Below, in pieces: positions 1-5,351 of a DNA stretch of 8,003 nt. The position numbers and the translations under genes are program-made. The stretch comes from an uncultured Erysipelotrichaceae bacterium (GTDB taxonomy: Bacteria; Bacillota_I; Bacilli_A; Erysipelotrichales; Erysipelotrichaceae). The stretch lies in the NCBI GenBank assembly GCA_937874965.1, contig CALNCD010000045.1, positions 1 through 8,003 of the forward strand, written 5' to 3'. Positions within the stretch are counted from its first letter, which is position 1, and every line of letters starts with the position of its first letter. Under the pieces are notes generated by a model. The model searched no databases and was not told the origin of the DNA. It saw nothing but the letters and a program-made list of their open reading frames with translations.

Positions 1-446
1 TTTCTGATTCAGCACTTAATCACGAAGGACAAGGCAAGGACTATAATACTATGAGCGGCGGTGAAAAAACAAAATATCGCCTGGCAGCCCTCACGCAAGA
101 AAATTCTCATCTTTTTCTTTTCGATGAACCGAGCACGAATTTAGATCAGTCCGGGATTGAACACCTTATCTCGATATTGGATGGGTGTGAATCCTATATT
201 CTGGTTTCCCATGATGAAAGTATCCTAAAACGCTGTTGCAATCGGATATTAGAAATAGATGATTACAAGATGATAGATTACAAAGTAGACTACGAAACTT
301 ATAAAGAAAGTAAAAGAATAGAAAGTAAATGCCAGGCCGATGCCTATGTCGCTTACACTGAAGTGAAAGAAAAAGCGCTGAAGATTTATGCTGAAGAAAC
401 TATGATTGCTCAGCGAATGAGGACAAGACCATGCATAAAAATTTAA
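1..446 (+). pseudogene. ABC-F family ATPase, 3' part; open at the left edge and ending early in the linker
   Basis: The reading frame is open to the left window edge, so the gene begins outside; 147 residues are visible. It shows the ABC signature SGGEK (codons from 54), a Walker B strand ending LFLFDEP, the D-loop STNLD and the switch histidine in VSHDE. This is followed by a Tyr-rich segment (DYETYKESKR) and a charged helix. That order matches the end of the first ATPase domain of an ABC-F protein running into the interdomain linker, the part that reaches the ribosomal peptidyl-transferase centre in antibiotic-resistance members such as Vga/Lsa/Msr. Normal ABC-F proteins then carry a second ATPase domain. 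Here the frame stops about 60 residues past the D-loop region and no second domain follows in any frame, so this is probably a truncated remnant. The local base composition is AT-richer than the genes to the right. A true single-domain protein cannot be excluded, and substrate or drug specificity cannot be read from this fragment. Confidence 0.7.
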
Positions 447-604
447 AAAATCTGATGGCAAACCGCAGCTCAATCAAATACATTCTGTTTACTGAACCCT
501 TCATTTTTATTTTACTGTTTATTCATCCATATGCCTTCGCAGGAGTATTCATTCTATTAAATATTTTCCTAGCGATAGAGTGTTATCACGGTCTGAAAAG
601 ATAA
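431..604 (+). CDS. Small two-helix membrane protein (57 aa), unknown function
   Basis: An ATG at 431 opens a 57-codon frame to TAA at 602-604, overlapping the last 16 bases of the ABC-F frame in another phase. A GAGGA motif at 419-423 stands 7 bases upstream, a good ribosome binding position. The protein has a short basic N-terminus (MHKNLKNLMANRSSIKY), two hydrophobic stretches at about residues 18-31 and 34-50, and a short tail ending HGLKR, consistent with a small membrane hairpin protein. I do not recognise the family. The overlap suggests translation coupled to the ABC-F frame. It could be a real small protein co-transferred with the ABC gene, or a chance frame. The good ribosome binding site and coherent hydrophobic pattern favour a gene. 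Confidence 0.5.
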   Translation: MHKNLKNLMANRSSIKYILFTEPFIFILLFIHPYAFAGVFILLNIFLAIECYHGLKR

Positions 605-737
605 AGTCTACATTAGCTTTACTACTAATATTTTTTTAGAGTAGTCTATCTCCATCGATAATCTACATGACTCATTCGGATAATAATCAATTCGAATCTT
701 CAAAAAGCAAAATCGAGTTCCGATTCAAAAAACACTA
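605..737. other. AT-rich intergenic stretch without a recognisable gene
   Basis: No frame with a ribosome binding site was seen here. A 6-bp inverted repeat (ACTACT 621-626, AGTAGT 640-645) has a T-run inside its loop rather than after the stem, so it is not a standard terminator. Short GAATC/GATTC repeats near 695-730 look incidental. Confidence 0.5.
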
Positions 738-763
738 AATAAAAACCCACTTGATTGTGGGCT
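738..763 (-). terminator. Intrinsic terminator of the tRNA gene
   Basis: Read on the minus strand, stem CCCAC (761-757), loop AATCAA and stem GTGGG (750-746) are followed directly by five T and then ATTT. It begins about 12 bases after the CCA end of the tRNA, the expected place. A G-T pair can extend the stem to 6 bp. On the plus strand the hairpin is followed only by CTGATTTT, so it could at best weakly stop transcription from the left. Confidence 0.75.
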
Positions 764-773
764 GATTTTATCA

Positions 774-847
774 TGGTGCCATCACCGAGAATCGAACTCG
801 GAACTGAGCATTACCATTGCTCCATTTTACCACTGAACTATGGTGGC
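774..847 (-). tRNA. tRNA-Thr (anticodon GGT), with several unusual positions
   Basis: The minus strand folds into a 74-nt cloverleaf. The acceptor stem is GCCACCA/TGATGGC, the D arm GTTC-AGTGGTA-AAAT, the anticodon stem GAGCA/TGCTC with loop ATGGTAA, the variable loop four bases, and the T arm CCGAG-TTCGATT-CTCGG, ending ACCA with CCA encoded. The anticodon GGT reads ACC/ACU. G1-C72, C2-G71, G35 and U36, the main threonine identity elements known from E. coli, are present. Oddities: a C5/A68 mismatch in the acceptor stem, C13/A22 and G10-U25 in the D stem, and A at position 32 where a pyrimidine is usual. The T and anticodon stems are perfect. It has its own promoter and terminator. It may be a working isoacceptor or the start of decay. 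Confidence 0.85.
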
Positions 848-857
848 GTGCATGAAT

Positions 858-886
858 ATAATACCGAAAGAAAACACTGAATGCAA
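858..886 (-). promoter_or_regulatory. Probable promoter of the tRNA gene
   Basis: On the minus strand TTGCAT (886-881) and TATTAT (863-858) are separated by 17 bases. Transcription would start around 851, a few bases before the mature tRNA 5' end at 847. The -10 box is good and the -35 box only fair. Confidence 0.5.
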
Positions 887-916
887 GCCAGATTGTAAAA
901 AAAGCAAATTTTCTTT

Positions 917-961
917 CTCAATCGGTTGAGTGTGTTTTTATTGTTTTTTGTGTGATATACT
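917..961 (+). promoter_or_regulatory. Promoter of the PEPCK/HprK-like gene with an adjacent small inverted repeat
   Basis: TATACT at 956-961 is preceded by TGA (953-955), forming an extended -10 element; a weak -35-like TGTTTT lies at 933-938 with 17-base spacing. The ribosome binding site follows within 20 bases, so the leader is short. Just upstream, CTCAA-TCGG-TTGAG (917-930) is a perfect 5-bp inverted repeat followed by T-rich DNA. It may be an operator or a weak hairpin; which one cannot be told from sequence. Confidence 0.5.
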
Positions 962-988
962 TTGAGGGTATACAAAGGAGTACTGTTT

Positions 989-2674
989 ATGTCTGAATCT
1001 GTTTATCTTCATCAGAATACCGCCATCATCAACTTCAACGAGGAATTCTATCGGACCAGTGATGATTTGATCGCCAGTAAGGGATTTCGTGTTTTCATGC
1101 ATCATTTTCTTGATGATTATAAGAAACGCAAATCATATCTCTATGATTATCTGACGCAGGGGTTGGATCATGACAGTGCTATCGATGAAATTATTGAAGC
1201 CATCAGCATTATTCAGATTCGTACTGTCAAGAGTATCAAGCATCCTCTTCTGGATGACATTCCGTCTTTGAAACGTATTTTGGAAGATGCCTATGTTTAC
1301 TGGAGGAATTTTCAGAGATGTTCAATTGCGTATGCCAGAACGGATATTACATCGTTTATTGATTTGGACAGTGTCTACAATGGTGTCGTTCTAGGGCTAT
1401 ACCGGACGATTCAGGAAAAGCTCAGTGAAAAAAAGAATAAAGTGTATCGTCAATTGAAGGCGGGCACAAATGCCAGTGTTCTCCTGAAGCGTTATCCATG
1501 GAACACGCCGGATATCTATCAAGGGTTGAAGTCTGTGTATACCTTGGAATCTGTGGTTCTCCATTCGCCGTTGATTCTTCATCCGAAAACCAATAAACGG
1601 GAAGGTCATTTCCAGGAAACATTTACGAATCCAATTGCAGGGTTGACACTGAACAGCACGGAGTTCTATTGTTATCCGGCAAAGATAGGGTCTACGCTTG
1701 CGTTTGTTTACTTCCATCGGGACTTCATGTTCTCTGGACTTTCCTTAGCCAATCTGTTCGAAATGGCAGACAAAGAAGAAATTGAAACCCGTAAACCGGA
1801 TATTCTTATTGTCTTTGGCATTGATGATGGCAGTCATGACATGGTCTTCTATCATGACCATGAGAATGAAATGGTGGTTGCGAAGATTGCATATCAGGAT
1901 AAGATTGAGTATTTCGGATACATGAAGAAAATCATGTTGACCGCCTATAATGTCTTTGTTATGAGTAACGGTTGGTTGCCTATTCATGGGGCGATGGTCA
2001 ATGTAACATTCCGTGACGGAAAGAAACGCGGGGTTGTCTTTATGGGAGACTCTGGCGCAGGCAAGTCTGAGACTTTGGAAGAAATCACCAACATCAGCGG
2101 TGATCAGATTCAAAAGATGGAGGTTATCTTTGATGATATGGGATCCTTCCACTTTGATGGCAAGCAGGTTGTTGCACAGGGAACGGAGATCGGTGCGTTT
2201 GTCCGTTTGGATGACCTGGACCGTGCGCTTCCTTATAAGGAAATGGATCGGAGTATCTTTATGAATCCTGAGTCAACAGTGAATGCCCGAGTCATTGTTC
2301 CAGTGACGGATACTGAAACAGTCTCTTCCAATCATCCGGTCGATTTCTTTCTTTATGCAAATAACTATGAGTCCAGGATCGGTGTGGAAGTCTTTGCTAA
2401 GGGCGAGGGCAAGCAGGTCTTTATTGACGGCAAGCGGATGGCTAAGGGAACGACGCATGAAGTCGGTTTGACAACGTCATTCTTTGCGAATCCATTTGGC
2501 CCGCTCCAGCAGGAAGAATTGTGCCGTTCATTGATTGATTCAGTCTTCGAAGCGTTAAGTGATACAGGGGTTATCGTCGGTCAGGTTTTCACGAATCTTG
2601 GTGTGAGTGATCATGCTGCAGATGCTTTGAAACAATCTGCGGTTGCTGTCCTGAAGTTGCTTGAGGAGAATTAG
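989..2674 (+). CDS. PEP carboxykinase / HPr kinase-like P-loop protein, 561 aa
   Basis: The ATG at 989 is chosen because AAAGGAG (974-980) lies 8 bases upstream; an in-frame TTG at 962 overlaps the promoter region and would put the Shine-Dalgarno inside the gene. The C-terminal half holds a nucleotide-binding core: H333 in LPIHGAMV, a Walker A loop GDSGAGKSE at residues 353-361 (K359), and an acidic FDDMG motif with D382-D383. Then follow GAFVRLDDLD and an NARV...VDFFLYANN stretch. The layout recalls ATP-dependent PEP carboxykinase, while GDSGxGKSE and the preceding HG motif are closest to HPr kinase/phosphorylase. The N-terminal ~320 residues (charged helices, several Tyr) match nothing I recognise. 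Since Walker A is not the classic carboxykinase GLSGTGKT and the length is not that of HprK, the reaction is uncertain: a kinase or carboxykinase-fold ATPase/GTPase. It is probably cytosolic, with no signal peptide or membrane segment. It heads a possible three-gene unit. Confidence 0.8.
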   Translation: MSESVYLHQNTAIINFNEEFYRTSDDLIASKGFRVFMHHFLDDYKKRKSYLYDYLTQGLDHDSAIDEIIEAISIIQIRTVKSIKHPLLDDIPSLKRILEDAYVYWRNFQRCSIAYARTDITSFIDLDSVYNGVVLGLYRTIQEKLSEKKNKVYRQLKAGTNASVLLKRYPWNTPDIYQGLKSVYTLESVVLHSPLILHPKTNKREGHFQETFTNPIAGLTLNSTEFYCYPAKIGSTLAFVYFHRDFMFSGLSLANLFEMADKEEIETRKPDILIVFGIDDGSHDMVFYHDHENEMVVAKIAYQDKIEYFGYMKKIMLTAYNVFVMSNGWLPIHGAMVNVTFRDGKKRGVVFMGDSGAGKSETLEEITNISGDQIQKMEVIFDDMGSFHFDGKQVVAQGTEIGAFVRLDDLDRALPYKEMDRSIFMNPESTVNARVIVPVTDTETVSSNHPVDFFLYANNYESRIGVEVFAKGEGKQVFIDGKRMAKGTTHEVGLTTSFFANPFGPLQQEELCRSLIDSVFEALSDTGVIVGQVFTNLGVSDHAADALKQSAVAVLKLLEEN

Positions 2675-2676
2675 GG

Positions 2677-2726
2677 TATTAAGCCTTAAGGTTTCATAGT
2701 ATAATGGCAGTGTACATGTGAAAGGA
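2677..2726 (+). promoter_or_regulatory. Possible internal promoter and ribosome binding site before the nucleotidyltransferase gene
   Basis: The 59-base gap contains a consensus TATAAT at 2700-2705, but the base 17 upstream (TATTAA) is a poor -35 and there is no TG extension. A palindrome CCTTAAGG (2684-2691) lies in the spacer. AAAGGA at 2721-2726 is a good ribosome binding site, 7 bases before the ATG at 2734. The downstream pair of genes may therefore be transcribed both by readthrough and from here. Confidence 0.35.
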
Positions 2727-2733
2727 AACAGTT

Positions 2734-3642
2734 ATGGATAAGAAGATTTCGTTGGTTATTTTAGCAGCAGGTATGGGGAGCCGTTATGGCGGATTGAAAC
2801 AGATAGATGCAGTGGGCTCAAATGGTGAGAGTATTATTGATTTTTCAATCTATGATGCGATTGAAGCGGGATTCAATAAGCTGTATCTGATTATCCGTGA
2901 GGAACATGAAGCGCTCTTTGAAGAACATCTGATTGGGAAAATACGTCCGCATATCGAAGTTGAGTATGTCTTTCAGAGCTTGACGGATATTCCAGATGGC
3001 TATAAAGTCCCTGAGGGCCGGGAAAAACCATGGGGGACAACCCATGCCTTGCTGGCGTGCAGAAATCAGGTGAAGGAACCTTTCATGGTCTGCAATGCTG
3101 ATGATTACTACGGAAAGCAAGCCTTCAAGGATATGGCTGAGTACTTAAGGACCGACATCGACGAGACTCGCTACTGCATGGTCGGGTTTGAATTAGAGAA
3201 TACGTTGACGGATAATGGCACGGTGACCCGTGGTGTCTGTGAAAGCAAGGATGGCTATCTCAGTGATATCGTCGAGATTGCGAATATCAAATCAGAAGGT
3301 TCAAAGACGGTCTACGAAGAGAATGGCCGTTGGATCGACTTGAAAAAGGGTACGTTGGTATCCATGAACTTCTGGGGTTTTCATCCGTATATCTTCAGTT
3401 TTCTGGCCGCTTCATTCAACGATTTCCTGAATCATGCGGTTGCAGGCAATCCCCTAAAAGCAGAGTCCTTATTGCCAAGTACTGTCGGAGATCTCGTGCA
3501 TGCGGAATCAGCTACCGTCAGAATCCTGCCTTCCTATGATCGCTGGTTTGGTGTAACCTATAAAGAAGACAAGCCTTATGTCGTCGAAAAGCTGCAATCC
3601 TATAAAGAAAGCGGACTCTATCCTGAAGATCTCTGGAAATAG
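2734..3642 (+). CDS. Sugar-phosphate type nucleotidyltransferase (NTP_transferase family), 302 aa
   Basis: The N-terminus carries the pyrophosphorylase signature LAAGMGSRYGGLKQ (residues 10-23), which binds the NTP phosphates, with K22 as the likely phosphate-contacting lysine. PWGTTHALL (99-107) corresponds to the nucleotide base/sugar-binding GT segment, and CNADDYYG (120-127) to the metal-binding aspartate strand. Proteins with this fold transfer a nucleotidyl group from an NTP to a sugar phosphate or similar phosphorylated alcohol, giving an activated donor for wall or capsule polymers. It is cytosolic and of usual length for a single-domain member. The substrate cannot be assigned: the family includes thymidylyl-, uridylyl- and cytidylyltransferases and is easily over-named. 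The start is supported by AAAGGA 7 bases upstream. It is followed after 5 bases by a small membrane protein gene, so the two are probably translated from one message. Confidence 0.85.
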   Translation: MDKKISLVILAAGMGSRYGGLKQIDAVGSNGESIIDFSIYDAIEAGFNKLYLIIREEHEALFEEHLIGKIRPHIEVEYVFQSLTDIPDGYKVPEGREKPWGTTHALLACRNQVKEPFMVCNADDYYGKQAFKDMAEYLRTDIDETRYCMVGFELENTLTDNGTVTRGVCESKDGYLSDIVEIANIKSEGSKTVYEENGRWIDLKKGTLVSMNFWGFHPYIFSFLAASFNDFLNHAVAGNPLKAESLLPSTVGDLVHAESATVRILPSYDRWFGVTYKEDKPYVVEKLQSYKESGLYPEDLWK

Positions 3643-3647
3643 ATTGC

Positions 3648-4028
3648 ATGGCTTCGATTAAACTTAAGAATGCGATGAGTCACCGCTTCACGAGCGGGGC
3701 TCTGATGATGCTGGCCTTTATTGTCAGTTCAGTAATCGGCCTAGTGTTCCATTTGCCTTTTGATAATCGATCGGGTTTATTGCGGATTATCATCTGCGCT
3801 GTCATTTTTCTTGGTGCGGCCTGGCTGGTCTGCGCTTCCTTTCCTAATGTTATAATTAAGGAGCGGACGTTGATGATTGTGAACTTTCTGCTTTTCTTCA
3901 TCGCATTGATGGTTGGATTCTATTCCGGTGAAGCAGGACTTTGGATCGCGGTCATTACTGTTGAACTAGTCATTGTCTGCTCAGCTCCCATTTTCGATTA
4001 CTATGATATAAAGAAAAAGCGTTCATAG
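3648..4028 (+). CDS. Four-helix membrane protein, 126 aa, unknown function
   Basis: After a short basic N-terminus (MASIKLKNAMSHRF) there are four hydrophobic segments at about residues 17-35, 43-63, 75-93 and 98-118, and a charged tail ending YDIKKKRS. This is an integral membrane protein with probably both ends in the cytosol. No catalytic motif or family signature was recognised. The ATG at 3648 follows the previous stop by 5 bases and has no strong ribosome binding site of its own, so translation probably depends on coupling to the nucleotidyltransferase gene. An internal ATG at 3675 is a less likely alternative because it would remove little but the basic N-terminus. The stop codon lies in the loop of the terminator hairpin. 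A role with the neighbouring nucleotidyltransferase is possible but rests on position only. Confidence 0.75.
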   Translation: MASIKLKNAMSHRFTSGALMMLAFIVSSVIGLVFHLPFDNRSGLLRIIICAVIFLGAAWLVCASFPNVIIKERTLMIVNFLLFFIALMVGFYSGEAGLWIAVITVELVIVCSAPIFDYYDIKKKRS

Positions 4029-4041
4029 GGGACGCTTTTTT
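4014..4041. terminator. Shared bidirectional terminator between convergent genes
   Basis: AAAAAGCGT (4014-4022) pairs perfectly with ACGCTTTTT (4032-4040) around a 9-base loop; six T (4036-4041) end the plus-strand structure. On the minus strand the other arm ends in five T followed by CTTT. The loop contains the TAG stop (4026-4028) of the membrane protein gene, and the hairpin's edge touches the minus-strand stop (4042-4040), so one element closes both units. Confidence 0.8.
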
Positions 4042-5188
4042 AAAAGAGATTGAAGAAAGCCTGAACAATGCTCAGCCCTGCAACAAGTGTACCGATACTG
4101 CTGAGGACATTGGTCATGAAGATAACAAGGATGATATGGATTACTGCGTTTTTACGGGCCGTTTTGAAGGATCCTAAATCATCGAACAAGGTATCGAAGT
4201 CCTTGACCTTCGGTTTACGGAAGTAGGCTTCGCTGAGCCCTGCAAACCAGCCAACTGCCAGAAACGGACTTAGAGCACCGATCCAGGTTGTCAGGAAAGT
4301 GACCAGAATTGTGACCGGGTGAGAGAATGTCACAACGGCCCCCAGTGTAGCCAGAACGGTACTGGTAATCATCCAGGTTCCGAAGGAAGCTAATCCTCGG
4401 GAGCCATTGGCGATAGCTAAAGCAACAATCATGACCACCAGTAATGACGGTATAATCCAGGGAACAATCTTGCTGATCGTTTTCTTTGGAGGAATGGTAT
4501 TCAGAGTGCTGATGTCTTTTGGTTCGTATATGTCCTGTTTGATGCCTTCGAAGTGTGCGGCTCCGATGACGACAACCAGCGTTTTCGCAGGGCTTTTACG
4601 GATGGCATCCGCCATGATGGCATTGCGTTCATCCAATAGGATCCGTTTGATGCTCGGGAATTCACTTGACATTGCCGACAGTGCTGATTCCAAGACATCT
4701 TGTTCTTTCATCGCTTCAATATCTTCTGAGGTAATTGCGGATTCATCATCATCCGAAAAGAAGGATAAGAAGAGCTTGATTTTCTCAATAAAAGACAGGG
4801 AATTCATGATTCGTTTAAATGTGATTTGGATGTCACGGTCAATATAGGCAATTGAGGCATTCACTTCCTGAGCGCTGGTAATTGCTGCCTGCATTTCCGA
4901 CCCGACACTGACATTCAGTTTCTTGGCTAGGCGTTTCTGATAAGAACTCAGCAGAAGATTCACTGCAAACAATCCAACTTTCTTGGTACGGATCACCTGG
5001 ATGATGTCTGTGTTTTTGTATTCCTGAGGGTGCATCAAGGCATTCGCCCGCTGGGCATCAAGTTCAATGCAGACCTGTTCGGGTTTCAAGGATTCAATAG
5101 CCTGTTTAACTTCCAGAGCGCTCTCGGCAGAGACGTGAGCGGTGGGAATGAAGGTTATCGTTTTATCATCTACGTGTATGGTTTCCAT
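4040..5188 (-). CDS. TraB/PrgY family membrane protein, 382 aa
   Basis: The N-terminal domain matches the TraB/PrgY family: PTAHVS (15-20), CIEL with E42 and R47, GSEM (96-99), the strongly family-like YIDRDIQITFKR (115-126), DERN (186-189) and VIGAAHFEGI (207-216). These carry the histidines (H18, H212) and glutamate that, in the proposed Tiki/TraB/PrgY peptidase fold, could bind metal. The C-terminal part has about four membrane segments (near 242-261, 269-287, 289-315 and 355-380) with a cytosolic-looking charged loop around 325-350. PrgY of Enterococcus limits pheromone activity in conjugation, but chromosomal relatives are widespread and mostly uncharacterised, so no pheromone role is claimed. 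The start at 5188 is preferred: GAGGT (5198-5194) sits 5 bases before it and the likely promoter would place the transcript start near 5203. An upstream in-frame ATG at 5200 would add four residues (MRYP). The usual glycine of the first GxxH motif is replaced by proline. Confidence 0.88.
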   Translation of the reverse strand: METIHVDDKTITFIPTAHVSAESALEVKQAIESLKPEQVCIELDAQRANALMHPQEYKNTDIIQVIRTKKVGLFAVNLLLSSYQKRLAKKLNVSVGSEMQAAITSAQEVNASIAYIDRDIQITFKRIMNSLSFIEKIKLFLSFFSDDDESAITSEDIEAMKEQDVLESALSAMSSEFPSIKRILLDERNAIMADAIRKSPAKTLVVVIGAAHFEGIKQDIYEPKDISTLNTIPPKKTISKIVPWIIPSLLVVMIVALAIANGSRGLASFGTWMITSTVLATLGAVVTFSHPVTILVTFLTTWIGALSPFLAVGWFAGLSEAYFRKPKVKDFDTLFDDLGSFKTARKNAVIHIILVIFMTNVLSSIGTLVAGLSIVQAFFNLF

Positions 5189-5209
5189 GGGATACCTCAT
5201 TTCCCACCT

Positions 5210-5238
5210 ATTCTATCAGATTCAGATACAGGTGAAAA
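5210..5238 (-). promoter_or_regulatory. Probable promoter of the TraB-family gene
   Basis: On the minus strand TAGAAT (5215-5210) is preceded by TGA (5218-5216), an extended -10, with TTTTCA as a partial -35 seventeen bases upstream. The predicted start near 5203 leaves a very short leader containing GAGGT before the ATG at 5188. Confidence 0.4.
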
Positions 5239-5250
5239 GAGTGAAAATCG

Positions 5251-5309
5251 TTAAGAACGGTGATTTTTCCGTGAGATTCGTGTATAATCAAAAATCATCC
5301 GTTGCTTAG
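5251..5309. repeat. Long imperfect inverted repeat in the traB-like/cdaA divergent region
   Basis: The left arm 5251-5268 (TTAAGAACGGTGATTTTT) matches the reverse complement of 5290-5309 over 17 pairs, with two single-base bulges (5298 and 5304) and a terminal T/G that can wobble. The 21-base centre contains a TATAAT (5283-5288) and a small GATT/AATC inner stem. There is no T-tract after either arm, so it does not look like a terminator. It may be a regulator site or an RNA leader structure. Confidence 0.6.
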
Positions 5310-5345
5310 AATAAAACATGATATAATATTTAAAGCCTAAGGAGG
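5283..5345 (+). promoter_or_regulatory. cdaA operon promoter(s) and ribosome binding site
   Basis: TATAAT at 5322-5327 is preceded by TGA (5319-5321), a consensus extended -10; TTGCTT (5302-5307) is a -35-like box but only 14 bases away. A second TATAAT at 5283-5288 lies inside the inverted repeat, without a good -35. The strong site AAGGAGG (5339-5345) is 6 bases before the cdaA ATG, so transcripts from the nearer promoter would have a leader of under 20 bases. Confidence 0.55.
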
Positions 5346-5351
5346 TTATTC

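Noticed and set aside
249..473. Minus-strand 74-codon frame opposite the ABC-F gene
   Set aside because: It is antisense to clear ABC motifs, has a low-complexity Phe/Ser-rich product and no recognisable domain; a shadow frame.
621..645. ACTACT/AGTAGT hairpin as terminator of the 57-aa ORF
   Set aside because: The T-run is in the loop, not after the stem, and the stem is only 6 bp and AT-rich.
962..988. TTG start adding nine residues to the PEPCK/HprK-like protein
   Set aside because: The TTG directly follows the -10 box and would place the AAAGGAG site inside the gene; ATG at 989 is properly spaced.
4407..4847. Plus-strand 146-codon frame opposite the TraB-family gene
   Set aside because: The minus strand there encodes the conserved TraB motifs; the plus frame has no family match or ribosome binding site I can see.
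5201..5351. c-di-AMP (ydaO-type) riboswitch upstream of cdaA
   Set aside because: The region is only about 150 bases, the likely promoter is close to the gene, and I could not find the conserved riboswitch core; the inverted repeat alone does not support it.
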